A program made the position numbers and the translations under genes. Below are positions 1 to 7,882 of a stretch of 45,478 bases of DNA, piece after piece. Position 1 is the first letter of the stretch. The number at the start of each line of letters is the position of its first letter. The stretch is from Collinsella sp. (GTDB lineage: Bacteria > Actinomycetota > Coriobacteriia > Coriobacteriales > Coriobacteriaceae). The notes under the pieces were generated by a model, which ran no database searches, had not been told where the DNA came from, and saw only the letters and a list, made by a program, of their open reading frames with translations. The DNA lies in NCBI GenBank assembly GCA_031295385.1, contig JAUMOL010000008.1, forward strand, positions 1-45,478. The letters run 5' to 3'.

Positions 1-2
1 AG

Positions 3-56
3 ACAGCCCCCACTCCCACGCCTACCCCCACGCCCGATCCTTCAACAGGTCAGTAG
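3..56 (+). CDS. C-terminal tail of a Thr/Pro-rich protein (partial)
   Basis: An open frame enters from the left edge and ends with TAG at 54-56. It reads as an alternating Thr-Pro tract followed by a short Asp-Pro-Ser-Thr-Gly-Gln end. Such tails are common at the C-termini of envelope or cell-wall proteins such as penicillin-binding proteins, but nothing here identifies the protein. A strong terminator follows on the same strand, which supports this being a real gene end. Confidence 0.55.
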   Translation, partial: TAPTPTPTPTPDPSTGQ

Positions 57-74
57 CCAGCCATAGCCAGCAAT

Positions 75-113
75 GGGGCCCGGACAGCACGCACGCTGCA
101 CGGGCCCCTTTTT
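75..113 (+). terminator. Rho-independent terminator of the upstream + strand gene
   Basis: GGGGCCCG at 75-82 pairs with CGGGCCCC at 101-108 and is followed by TTTTT. It lies 19 bases after the TAG of the partial left-edge gene, so it most likely ends that transcript. Confidence 0.85.
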
Positions 114-158
114 CGTCTTACCCGGACAATGCCACCGTACGTCTCCAGGCACCGACAC

Positions 159-185
159 AAAAAGACGCCGGCTCTAGCCGGCGTC
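159..185 (-). terminator. Terminator downstream of argR
   Basis: On the minus strand the arms GACGCCGGC(T) and (A)GCCGGCGTC form a 10-bp stem with a 2-base loop, followed by five T. It lies about 50 bases past the argR stop codon and converges with the + strand terminator at 75-113. Confidence 0.85.
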
Positions 186-238
186 CCTACAAGTTTATGA
201 AACTGCGTATACGTATCGACGCGCACGCCGCGCATCCC

Positions 239-676
239 CTACTTACGAGAGTTACTCAGCTTGTTGATGAGCGCTTCAAGGCGCTCGCCGTCCTCGGCCG
301 TCTGCGCAATGACCAGGATCGTGTCGTTGCCGGCAAGCGAGCCAAGCACATCGGGCAGCTCCGCAGCATCGACGGCTGCGGCAATACCAGAAGCCGTACC
401 GGGCTGTGCCTTGATCATAACCAGATTATCGGTGCGCAGGACGCCGGTAACCAACTCGGAGACCATGCGCTGCAAATGCAGGTCCTCGGCAAGGACATAG
501 ATGCCCTCGGGGAGCTTACGCAATCCCATATCCGCGATGTCGCGCGAAACGGTCGCCTGCGTGCAATCGAAACCCATGGCACGCAGCTCGTCTACCAAAA
601 CGCGCTGTGTGCGTACGTCCTTGTTGCGCACGATATCTCTGATGGCATCCTGGCGCCCATTGCGTTTTTTAGCCAT
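239..676 (-). CDS. argR: Arginine repressor ArgR
   Basis: This 145-aa protein has the two-domain ArgR layout. An N-terminal winged helix (about 1-70) contains the typical QATVSRDI recognition segment. A C-terminal arginine-binding, hexamer-forming domain (about 80-140) carries the GTASGIAAAVDAA loop. The family binds ARG boxes and represses arginine biosynthesis or activates catabolism when arginine is bound. The ATG at 676 is preferred because GGAGTGAGG lies at good spacing before it; a start four codons upstream would overlap that site. The gene stands alone with its own terminator. Arginine genes are not in the window, so its targets are elsewhere. Confidence 0.95.
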   Translation of the reverse strand: MAKKRNGRQDAIRDIVRNKDVRTQRVLVDELRAMGFDCTQATVSRDIADMGLRKLPEGIYVLAEDLHLQRMVSELVTGVLRTDNLVMIKAQPGTASGIAAAVDAAELPDVLGSLAGNDTILVIAQTAEDGERLEALINKLSNSRK

Positions 677-718
677 ACAAAACCTCACTCCATAGATGGC
701 GGAGACAATCAGTCAGTG

Positions 719-760
719 ATTGAATAGTTTAGCGCTATTAAAGGGTATTTGTGAATAAGA
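719..760 (-). promoter_or_regulatory. Possible ARG-box region upstream of argR
   Basis: The AT-rich stretch upstream of argR holds TGAATA at 722-726 region and again at 752-757. The second copy lies in the short palindrome TATTTGTGAATA (746-757), which resembles half of an ARG box (TGAAT/ATTCA). ArgR autoregulation is common in the family. This is a weak match and only a candidate. Confidence 0.25.
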
Positions 761-808
761 ACGCATTTCGAAACAATTCCATGAAAGATTATTTCGAACG
801 TAGCCGTC

Positions 809-1849
809 TTAGGAGATTTTGGCACCCGTCCGGTTAAAAAAAGCGGCCAGGTGCGTATACATCACGCAGCGCGCAGGCTTGGCACGGGCAATCGGTCCAA
901 ACAACAGGCCGAGTCCACGATGGTTGTCGCTGAGTGCCGCGGCCATCTGACGAGTCCGAGATGCTTCGAGCATATCACGCATACGAGCGGAACGCTCAAT
1001 TGAAGAAACCCCATGCGGGCTCAAGCACAAATTTTCGATGCAGGCGACCAGCCCGGCGAAGTAAAACATATGGCTCGCCACCTTTAGCTGCGTGTCACTG
1101 CTCGCCTCGGCAAGCGAATCAGTAAGCACATCAAGCGCCTGCGCGTCATCGGTAAGCTTGGCAAACAATGTGGGGTCAAAAGCATCTGTGAGCTGTGGCG
1201 CCACCGTATGGAAACAGGCGCCACCGCACCCAAATATGCGTTGCGCCTGCGAAAGAGCGCATGTCATAAACCCAATCGAGCGAAACGCACAGTCGTGCGA
1301 CAAGCACCTCTCGAACAGCGAGCGGCTGTACATCACACCGGAAGTCTGGGCAATCAGGCCGCCGGAAATCATCTGAGATAGACCGGCAGCCAAAGCAGCA
1401 CGGTCATCGATCCTAAGAGAGGTGGCATCCAGTACGCGCGAATGGCGCTCACGATGAACATCGTAGCGGTCGAGCGATGCCGTGGGAATCACCATGTCTG
1501 CCGCAGCATCGCATGCAACATCGACCATCCTGGAAAGGGACTGTGGGGCAAACCACTCGTCGGCGTTCATGGCAACTATCCGCAACCCACGCGAGGCGGC
1601 AAAACCGGCCTTGAGACATGCCCCGCGCGCCGAATCCTCGACGTCGATCAAATCGATGTGAATATCTCTGCCGGCGGCAACCTCGAGCGAATGGCGCACA
1701 CCCGGTGCGACATCGCGGAATACGACAACAATCTGCAGATCATAGAGGTCTTGGTTCTGGACGCTCTCGAGCGCGCGCATCGCATAGCTGGGTGAACCCT
1801 CGACAACGAGGATCACAGAAAGTCGCGGATGCGAACCACGTCGAACCAA
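809..1849 (-). CDS. Family 2 glycosyltransferase-like protein
   Basis: This 346-aa protein begins with a GT-A fold signature: RLSVILVVEG, then RALESVQNQDLYDLQIVVV, and a DXD-like segment, MNADEWFAP, near residue 95. This fits an inverting family 2 glycosyltransferase that moves a sugar from a nucleotide donor. The C-terminal half is not recognisable. The start is a TTG at 1849 behind GAGG; no better ATG is visible. No membrane helices are evident. It sits between argR and truA without other envelope genes, so the acceptor cannot be guessed. Confidence 0.7.
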   Translation of the reverse strand: MVRRGSHPRLSVILVVEGSPSYAMRALESVQNQDLYDLQIVVVFRDVAPGVRHSLEVAAGRDIHIDLIDVEDSARGACLKAGFAASRGLRIVAMNADEWFAPQSLSRMVDVACDAAADMVIPTASLDRYDVHRERHSRVLDATSLRIDDRAALAAGLSQMISGGLIAQTSGVMYSRSLFERCLSHDCAFRSIGFMTCALSQAQRIFGCGGACFHTVAPQLTDAFDPTLFAKLTDDAQALDVLTDSLAEASSDTQLKVASHMFYFAGLVACIENLCLSPHGVSSIERSARMRDMLEASRTRQMAAALSDNHRGLGLLFGPIARAKPARCVMYTHLAAFFNRTGAKIS

Positions 1850-2010
1850 GTTTTCCGTCCTCTCGACAGCGCCAAATCAAACCGTCGTTCATGGTACACC
1901 CGAGCTATAAAAGCAACGAGCCGCCTAACATGTTGCACGCCAAGAACAGATGTTGCACACGCGCAGCTCACACATAGTATGTGCCAGGAACGGACGCGTC
2001 GAGCACTCTC

Positions 2011-2835
2011 CTAGTCAAGCACGACAAGCTCGTCAGAGCCGTAATCCACGTCCATAAACGTAAGGCCACAGGCAGGCGCCGTGGGACCCGCAGCGGTACG
2101 GTCACAGGCGTCAATAACCTCGCGCATCCACTGGGGATCGCGACGATGCATGCCGATCTCGACGAGGGTGCCCACAATGGTTCGCACCATCGAATGCAAA
2201 AACGCATTGCCCTCGATGGTAAACGTGAGGATGTCCTCGCCAAAGGCGACCTCGTGGCCAAACTCGGCGCGCATTACGCAACGGTGCGTAGGCTTGCCCA
2301 CGGCAGAGGCAACCTTGCAAAAGCTCTTAAAGTCCTGCTCGCCCAAAAGCGCAGGGCAGGCGGCCGCCATCGCATCGGCGTCGAGGGGATAGCGATGCCA
2401 CCACACAGCACCGCGTGACAGTACGGGCCGCGCATCACGATCGGCAATGCGATAGGTGTAAGTACGAGAACGCGCGTCAAAGCGCGCAGAAAAGCCCTTA
2501 CGAGCCTTGTAGACCTCATTTATGGCGATATCTTTACCCAGGAGGGCATCCATAGCCCTCAGCCACCTACGGCGCGTACACGCAAGCTCAGCGTCCGTTA
2601 CAGGCACGCTGATGTGCTGCGCAACCGCATGCACGCCGGCATCGGTACGCCCCGCACACGTCAGATCGATCGGGCGGCGCAGCAGGGTCTCGATAGCGCG
2701 GCGCAACTCGCCCGCAACGGTCGTCTGGCCCGGCTGCTCGGCAAATCCGCTATACGATGAGCCATCGTAGGCAACACGGAACACGAGGGTGGCATCGAGC
2801 TCAGGAATCGAATTGAAATCAGACGGCGCGGTCAT
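2011..2835 (-). CDS. truA: tRNA pseudouridine(38-40) synthase TruA
   Basis: This 274-aa protein carries the TruA catalytic motif CAGRTDAGVHA near residue 60, with the nucleophilic Asp, and the later conserved segments TYTYRI and FLHSMVR. TruA isomerises uridines 38-40 in the anticodon arm of many tRNAs. The ATG at 2835 follows GGGAG at 5 nt, and an upstream in-frame ATG lacks such a site. It is the last gene after rplQ, the usual place in Gram-positives. A terminator lies between them, so truA is read through or has its own promoter. Confidence 0.95.
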   Translation of the reverse strand: MTAPSDFNSIPELDATLVFRVAYDGSSYSGFAEQPGQTTVAGELRRAIETLLRRPIDLTCAGRTDAGVHAVAQHISVPVTDAELACTRRRWLRAMDALLGKDIAINEVYKARKGFSARFDARSRTYTYRIADRDARPVLSRGAVWWHRYPLDADAMAAACPALLGEQDFKSFCKVASAVGKPTHRCVMRAEFGHEVAFGEDILTFTIEGNAFLHSMVRTIVGTLVEIGMHRRDPQWMREVIDACDRTAAGPTAPACGLTFMDVDYGSDELVVLD

Positions 2836-2870
2836 GAGCGCTCCCAACAAACAATCAATGGTTTCGCGAC

Positions 2871-2901
2871 AAAAAAAGAGGGGCACGCGAACGTACCCCT
2901 C
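2871..2901 (-). terminator. Terminator after rplQ
   Basis: The minus strand forms GAGGGGTACG-TTCG-CGTGCCCCTC, a 10-bp stem capped by a UUCG tetraloop and followed by seven T. It lies 26 nt past rplQ and before truA, and marks the end of most transcripts of the ribosomal operon. Confidence 0.9.
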
Positions 2902-2927
2902 GAATATAGCCTATGCAGACGGATTGT

Positions 2928-3395
2928 CTACTCAGCGGTCTCCTCAGCAGGAGCCTCCTCGGCAGCCTCGACCTTCTTGGGAGCAGCGGCCTTCTTGGGG
3001 GCCGGAGCAGCCTTCTTGGCCTTAGGCGTGCAAGGCTCGGTGACGAGCTCCATGATTACGATAGGAGCATTGTCGCCCTTACGGTTACCGAGCTTCATGA
3101 TGCGGGTGTAACCGCCGTTGCGGTCCCGCCACATACCCTGGGCAGCCTTGTCGAAAATCTCGCCAACGAGCTGCTTATCGCCGAGCTTGGCGATGGCCAG
3201 ACGGCGAGAGTGCAGGTCGCCCTTCTTGGCCCAGGTGATGATCGGGTCGACGACCGAACGCAGCGCCTTAGCGCGGGTCTCGGTGGTCTTGATGCGGTCG
3301 TTCTCGAAGAGGGCCTTAGCAAGGCTCTTCTTCATGGCCTTGGTGTGGCTCGCATCGGTGCCGAGCTTCAGGCCCTTCTTAACGTTATGACGCAT
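2928..3395 (-). CDS. rplQ: 50S ribosomal protein L17
   Basis: The N-terminal 115 residues match L17 (start MRHNVKKGLKLG, then KAMKKSLAKALF and TTETRAKALR). L17 lines the exit-tunnel area of the 50S subunit. The protein is 155 aa because of a C-terminal low-complexity Ala/Lys/Pro/Glu tail of about 40 residues, seen in actinobacterial L17. It follows rpoA by 30 nt, the standard order, and precedes a strong terminator. Confidence 0.97.
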   Translation of the reverse strand: MRHNVKKGLKLGTDASHTKAMKKSLAKALFENDRIKTTETRAKALRSVVDPIITWAKKGDLHSRRLAIAKLGDKQLVGEIFDKAAQGMWRDRNGGYTRIMKLGNRKGDNAPIVIMELVTEPCTPKAKKAAPAPKKAAAPKKVEAAEEAPAEETAE

Positions 3396-3425
3396 GGTCT
3401 AGTTTCTCCTCAAAAATGCGAAGCA

Positions 3426-4367
3426 TTAAGCCTTCAGGCTCAGGCCCATGGACTCAAGCTTGTCCTTCACTTCCTCGATCGACTTAACACCGAAGTTACG
3501 GATGTTGAGCAGATCATTCTCCGAGAACTCAACGAGCTGACGGACAGAGTGAATGCTGGCGCGCTTAAGGCAGTTATAGGAACGGACGGAAAGGTCCAGA
3601 TCCTCGATCTGCTTGTCCAGCTCGGCGTTGTCGTTGGTGACCTCGGGAGCGAAGATCGAAGCCTCCTCCTCGACCTCGGGGGTCTCGGCAAGGTTCATAA
3701 AGGCAGCCATATGCTGGTTGATGATATTGGCAGCCTGGACCACGGCGTCGCGCGGAGCGATGGAGCCGTTAGTCTCGATCTCGAGGACAAGGCGGTCGTA
3801 GTCGGTGTGCTGACCGACACGGCAAGCCTCAACGAGCTTGGCGCAACGGGATACCGGCGAGTACAGCGAGTCGACGTGGATCACACCGATGGGATCGTTG
3901 TCGCGCTTGTTAGCCTCGCCAGAGACATAGCCGCGGCCATAGCCGATGCGCATGCTCATGGTGAGATGGCCACCCTCGGTGAGCGTAGCGATGTGCTGCT
4001 CGGGGTTGACCAGCTCAAACTCGGACGGAATAAAGAAGTCCGCACCGGTGACCTCACAGGGGCCGTCAACCGAGATGGTGGCGGTCGCCTCGTCGGTCGT
4101 GCCGAGAGCCCTGAAGACAAGACCCTTGACATTCAGGACGATGTCGGTGACATCCTCGACCATGTTAGGGATGGTCATGAACTCGTGCTGCGCGCCATCG
4201 ATCTGAATAGCCTCGACGGCGGCACCCTCGAGCGAGGACAGAAGAACACGACGAAGGGAGTTACCCAGCGTATCGCCGTAGCCACGCTCGAGCGGCTCAA
4301 CGGAGACACGAGCAGACGTCTCGTTAATCTCTTCGACCTGAACCTGAGGCCTAATGAATTCTGACAT
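3426..4367 (-). CDS. rpoA: DNA-directed RNA polymerase subunit alpha
   Basis: The 313-aa product has the alpha N-terminal dimerisation domain (about 1-230), including GYGDTLGNSLRRVLLSS. A flexible acidic linker follows. The alpha-CTD (about 250-313) carries the helix-hairpin-helix segment LLNIRNFGVKSIEEVKDKL, which contacts UP elements and activators. Length is normal. It lies between rpsD and rplQ in the alpha operon and is expressed with them. Confidence 0.98.
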   Translation of the reverse strand: MSEFIRPQVQVEEINETSARVSVEPLERGYGDTLGNSLRRVLLSSLEGAAVEAIQIDGAQHEFMTIPNMVEDVTDIVLNVKGLVFRALGTTDEATATISVDGPCEVTGADFFIPSEFELVNPEQHIATLTEGGHLTMSMRIGYGRGYVSGEANKRDNDPIGVIHVDSLYSPVSRCAKLVEACRVGQHTDYDRLVLEIETNGSIAPRDAVVQAANIINQHMAAFMNLAETPEVEEEASIFAPEVTNDNAELDKQIEDLDLSVRSYNCLKRASIHSVRQLVEFSENDLLNIRNFGVKSIEEVKDKLESMGLSLKA

Positions 4368-4399
4368 GTATTACCTCCAGCCTCAGCAGCCCGGATGGA

Positions 4400-4996
4400 C
4401 TACTTAGAGTAGAGCTCGACGATGAGCTGCTCGTTGATATCACCGCTGATCTGCTCACGCGTCGGCAGAGAGAGCACGTTACCAGACAGCTTCTCGATAT
4501 CGACCTCGAGCCAGCCAGGGACCTCAAAACGCTCGGAGGAAATCAGAGCCTCCTTGATGGGGAGGAGGTCACGGAACTTCTCGCCGACAGCGACGACGTC
4601 GCCGGCCTTAACGCGGTAGGACGGGATGTCCACGCGCTTGCCGTTCACGGTGAAGTGACCGTGACGGACGGACTGACGAGCCTCTTTGCGAGTACGGGCG
4701 AAACCAAGACGGAAGACGACGTTGTCGAGGCGAGACTCAAGGATGATCATGAGGTTCTCACCGGTGACACCGTTCATCTTACGAGCCTTGTTGAAGTAGC
4801 CGTGGAACTGCTTCTCCAGAACGCCATAAATGAACTTGACCTTCTGCTTCTCGCGCAGCTGCATGCCGTACTCAGATTCCTTGCGACGGCGCTTGGGCTG
4901 ACGGATAGATTCCTTCTTGCTGCTGTAACCGAGCTCAGCGGGATCGATCCCGAGCTGACGGCAGCGCTTAAGAACAGGAGTCCTGTCGATTGCCAT
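4400..4996 (-). CDS. rpsD: 30S ribosomal protein S4
   Basis: This 198-aa protein has the S4 N-terminal rRNA-binding region and the S4 RNA-binding domain (about 88-150; RLDNVVFRLGFARTRKEARQ and HGHFTVNGKRVDIPS). S4 nucleates 30S assembly. Only one cysteine is present in the N-terminal region, so this is the zinc-free (C-minus) form, in contrast to the zinc-ribbon S14 and L36 of the same operon. It lies 19 nt downstream of rpsK. Confidence 0.97.
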   Translation of the reverse strand: MAIDRTPVLKRCRQLGIDPAELGYSSKKESIRQPKRRRKESEYGMQLREKQKVKFIYGVLEKQFHGYFNKARKMNGVTGENLMIILESRLDNVVFRLGFARTRKEARQSVRHGHFTVNGKRVDIPSYRVKAGDVVAVGEKFRDLLPIKEALISSERFEVPGWLEVDIEKLSGNVLSLPTREQISGDINEQLIVELYSK

Positions 4997-5015
4997 ATTG
5001 ATACGATCCTTTCAG

Positions 5016-5420
5016 TTACACGCGGCGACGCTTCTTGGGGCGGCAGCCGTTGTGCGGGATGGGGGTCTTGTCCTGGATGCTCGAGACCTCGAGGCCAGCA
5101 GCCTGGAGGGAGCGGATGGCGGTCTCACGACCGGAGCCGGGGCCCTTGACGAAGACGGAAACCTTCTTCATACCGTGCTCCATGGCCTGCTTGGCAGCAG
5201 CCTCGGCAGCCATCTGGGCAGCGAACGGCGTGGACTTACGGGAGCCCTTGAAGCCCACCTGGCCAGCCGACTTCCAGGAAATGACGTTGCCCTGGGGATC
5301 GGTGATCGAAACGATCGTGTTGTTGAACGTAGAACGAATGTGAGCCTGGCCCACGGAGATGTTCTTACGGTCCGCGCGCTTCAGACGGGCAGCGCGAACG
5401 TTCTTCTTAGCAGTAGCCAT
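5016..5420 (-). CDS. rpsK: 30S ribosomal protein S11
   Basis: The 134-aa product matches S11 throughout: a basic N-terminal stretch, AHIRSTFNNTIVSITDPQGN, GFKGSRKSTPFAAQ and the C-terminal DKTPIPHNGCRPKKRRRV. S11 sits on the 30S platform near the mRNA exit. Gene spacing to rpsM (14 nt) and rpsD (19 nt) indicates co-transcription. Confidence 0.98.
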   Translation of the reverse strand: MATAKKNVRAARLKRADRKNISVGQAHIRSTFNNTIVSITDPQGNVISWKSAGQVGFKGSRKSTPFAAQMAAEAAAKQAMEHGMKKVSVFVKGPGSGRETAIRSLQAAGLEVSSIQDKTPIPHNGCRPKKRRRV

Positions 5421-5434
5421 CTATCTAGCGCTCC

Positions 5435-5809
5435 TTATTTCTTCTTCTTAGCACCGATCTGACGCTTCGGGCCCTTGCGGGTACGAGCGTTAGTGTGGGT
5501 GCGCTGGCCGCGGACCGGGAGGCCCTTGCGGTGACGAAGGCCGCGGTTGCAGCCGATGTCCATAAGGCGCTTGACGTTCTGGTTGCGCTCACGGCGGAGG
5601 TCACCCTCAACCATGATCTGGTTCTTGTCGATATAATCACGGATGGCGTTAACCTCATCCTCGGTGAGGTCCTTAACGCGCGTATCCACGTTAACGTTGC
5701 ACTCGACGCAAATCTTCGTCGCAGTGGTGCGGCCGATGCCGTAAATGTAGGTCAGACCGATCTCAACGCGCTTCTCACGCGGGAGGTCGACACCATTAAT
5801 ACGGGCCAA
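5435..5809 (-). CDS. rpsM: 30S ribosomal protein S13
   Basis: This 124-aa protein begins MARINGVDLPREKRVEIGLTYIYGIG, with the helix-two-turn-helix fold, and ends in the basic tail that touches the P-site tRNA (GQRTHTNARTRKGPKR). S13 forms intersubunit bridges in the 30S head. It follows rpmJ by 14 nt in the canonical order. Confidence 0.98.
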   Translation of the reverse strand: MARINGVDLPREKRVEIGLTYIYGIGRTTATKICVECNVNVDTRVKDLTEDEVNAIRDYIDKNQIMVEGDLRRERNQNVKRLMDIGCNRGLRHRKGLPVRGQRTHTNARTRKGPKRQIGAKKKK

Positions 5810-5823
5810 CGTAGTCTCCTCTC

Positions 5824-5937
5824 TTAACCCTGACGCTGCTTATGACGGGGGTTCTCGCAAATGACGAGGACCTTGCCATGGCGCCTAATGATTTTGCACT
5901 TATCGCACATCTTCTTGACCGAAGGACGTACCTTCAT
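5824..5937 (-). CDS. rpmJ: 50S ribosomal protein L36
   Basis: A 37-aa reading frame starts MKVRPSVKKMCDKCKIIRR and ends with a basic tail. The zinc-ribbon ligands CxxC (11, 14), Cys 27 and His 32 are all present, so this is the zinc-binding form. It lies between infA and rpsM, its usual place, with a GGAAG ribosome site upstream. Confidence 0.96.
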   Translation of the reverse strand: MKVRPSVKKMCDKCKIIRRHGKVLVICENPRHKQRQG

Positions 5938-6087
5938 CGTTCTTCCTTTCGGTAGCGCTCAAACTACTTCCCTACTATCTACTCGCCCAGCCGCAGGCGT
6001 TAAAAACTATGGCTGGTCTTCACACACAAACCGACCGTAGGTTGAGCTAAGCCTGCAGTCGGAGAAGGAGTGCGTGTATGCGTGCCG

Positions 6088-6306
6088 CTATTTATAGCGA
6101 TAGGTGATGCGGCCGCGGGTCAGGTCGTACGGGGAAAGCTCCACGACAACCCTGTCACCGGGGAGAATACGGATGTAATTCATTCGGATCTTGCCAGAAA
6201 TGTTGCACAGAACCGAATGACCGTTCTCGAGCTCGACCTTAAACATGGCGTTGGGCAGCGGTTCCTTTACCGTACCCTCGAGCTCAATTGCGTCTTCCTT
6301 CTTCAC
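6088..6306 (-). CDS. infA: Translation initiation factor IF-1
   Basis: The 72-aa OB-fold protein contains KKEDAIELEGTV, NAMFKVELENGH, GKIRMNYIRILPGDRV and LTRGRITYRYK, all diagnostic for IF-1, which binds the ribosomal A site during initiation. The GTG at 6306 gives the usual family length; a TTG two codons upstream is possible. A promoter-like site and a perfect palindrome lie about 45 nt upstream, so infA probably has its own promoter as well as readthrough from map. Confidence 0.95.
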   Translation of the reverse strand: MKKEDAIELEGTVKEPLPNAMFKVELENGHSVLCNISGKIRMNYIRILPGDRVVVELSPYDLTRGRITYRYK

Positions 6307-6345
6307 AAGCAATCATCTTTCTCTAGAAAACGACAGCGATTGAGT

Positions 6346-6374
6346 ATTCTACAATACGTGCGCACGTATCGTAA
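6346..6374 (-). promoter_or_regulatory. Candidate infA promoter with embedded palindrome
   Basis: On the minus strand a -10-like TAGAAT (6346-6351) and a weak -35-like TTACGA (6369-6374) are 17 nt apart. The spacer contains the perfect 16-bp palindrome ATACGTGCGCACGTAT (6354-6369), which could be an operator. The palindrome is certain; the promoter call is inference. Confidence 0.4.
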
Positions 6375-6452
6375 TATCTTCGTAATGGCTCCACAACTAC
6401 GTGGGACTTGTTACATTTGGAATGTAAATGCCGACGAATTTGAACGCGGCCT

Positions 6453-7241
6453 CTACATCTCGCCTCCTTGCAAGGAACACCAAGCGCCTTGGGCGTCAGT
6501 CGTGAGAATCACCGGGCCGTCATCGGTGATGGCAACGGTGTTCTCGTAGTGCGCGGCGGGCAGGTGGTCGTTGGTCGTGACGATCCAACCATCGGAGCCC
6601 GTGCTCACATGATTGGATCCCATCGTGACCATCGGCTCGATGGCAATGACCATACCGGCCTGGAGACGAACGCCCCTCCCTTTCTTTCCGTAATTCGGAA
6701 CGTTGGGGTCCTCGTGCATCACATGGCCAATGCCGTGCCCCACATAATCGCGAAGCACGCCATAGCCGTGAGACTCGGCGAGGGACTGGACGGCATAACC
6801 AATGTCCCCAATATGGTTACCGGGGACAGCCTGCTCGATGGCAGCCTTAAGGCAATCGCGCGTAACCTCGCACAGGGCCTTGGCCTCGGGCGTAGGGGTA
6901 CCGACGAAAAACGTCCAAGCGTTATCGCCGACCCAACCGTCGACAACGGCACCCGTATCGATGGAGATGATATCGCCATCACGCAGGATCATGTCGGGAT
7001 TGGGAATACCGTGCACCACGGCATCGTTAATCGACGCACAAATGGTACCGGGGAATCCGCCGTAGCCCTTAAAGGCCGGGGTGCCACCATGCATGCGGAT
7101 AATCTGCTCCGCAAGCTGATCAAGCTCAAAGGTCGAAACACCAGGACGAACCATGGCTCCAACGTGGCGGAGCGCCATCTTCGATAGCGCTCCTGCCTTC
7201 TTCATCTGCTCGATTTGCGTTGCAGACTTAATCTTGATCAT
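6453..7241 (-). CDS. map: Type I methionine aminopeptidase
   Basis: The 262-aa pita-bread fold protein shows the metal-ligand signatures of MetAP: SIDTGA for the first Asp, DNAWTF for the second, GHGIGHVMHEDP for His, and IAIEPM for Glu. It removes the initiator Met from nascent proteins. Its start overlaps the adk stop by four bases, so the two genes are translationally coupled. Position after secY-adk is typical of Gram-positive operons. Confidence 0.97.
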   Translation of the reverse strand: MIKIKSATQIEQMKKAGALSKMALRHVGAMVRPGVSTFELDQLAEQIIRMHGGTPAFKGYGGFPGTICASINDAVVHGIPNPDMILRDGDIISIDTGAVVDGWVGDNAWTFFVGTPTPEAKALCEVTRDCLKAAIEQAVPGNHIGDIGYAVQSLAESHGYGVLRDYVGHGIGHVMHEDPNVPNYGKKGRGVRLQAGMVIAIEPMVTMGSNHVSTGSDGWIVTTNDHLPAAHYENTVAITDDGPVILTTDAQGAWCSLQGGEM

Positions 7242-7864
7242 AGACCGAGAGCCTCTTTGACATCCCCGTACACGGTCTCGCGAGCCTGGTCACCGTTGAC
7301 CGACTTGAGCAGACCCTGGCCACGATAGTAGTCGACAAGCGGGCTCGTGGACTTCTCGTAGACGTCGAGACGGTTCTTGATGGTCTCGGGCTTGTCGTCG
7401 TCGCGCTGATACATCTCACCGCCACACTTGGGGCAGGTAGCATCGGCAGCGGTGCCGGTGTAACCGCAGGCGCGGCAGGTGCGACGCGAAGACAGACGAT
7501 CGATAATGACCTCGGGGGCCACATCGACCAGAAGGGCGCAGTCGATCTCGCGACCCATGGCGGAGAGCTCGGAATCGAGCGTCACGGCCTGGGCGGTGTT
7601 GCGCGGGAAGCCGTCGAGGATGAAGCCCTGCTGGGCGTCATCGGCGGCAAGGCGCTCCTTGACAAGGTCGATCACGAGCTGATCGGGAACGAGCTCGCCA
7701 GCGTCCATGTACTTCTTAGCCTGAATACCAAGCTCGGTGCCACCCTTGACGGCAGCACGCAGCAGGTCGCCCGTGGAAATGTGAGCGACGCCAAACTCGG
7801 CGACGAGCTCCTGTGCGACGGTACCCTTACCGGCACCCGGAGCTCCGAGCAATACGAGGTTCAT
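7238..7864 (-). CDS. adk: Adenylate kinase
   Basis: The 208-aa product has the P-loop GAPGAGKGT near residue 8, the NMP-binding region and the DGFPRN signature. The LID contains a CxxC...CxxC zinc ribbon (CRACGYTG...CPKCG), the long-LID form seen in many Gram-positives. It interconverts ATP+AMP and 2 ADP. The ATG at 7864 follows GAGGAGG; the two codons before it are not needed. It overlaps map and follows secY by 18 nt. Confidence 0.97.
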   Translation of the reverse strand: MNLVLLGAPGAGKGTVAQELVAEFGVAHISTGDLLRAAVKGGTELGIQAKKYMDAGELVPDQLVIDLVKERLAADDAQQGFILDGFPRNTAQAVTLDSELSAMGREIDCALLVDVAPEVIIDRLSSRRTCRACGYTGTAADATCPKCGGEMYQRDDDKPETIKNRLDVYEKSTSPLVDYYRGQGLLKSVNGDQARETVYGDVKEALGL

Positions 7865-7882
7865 GAGCAATCCTCCTCTAGC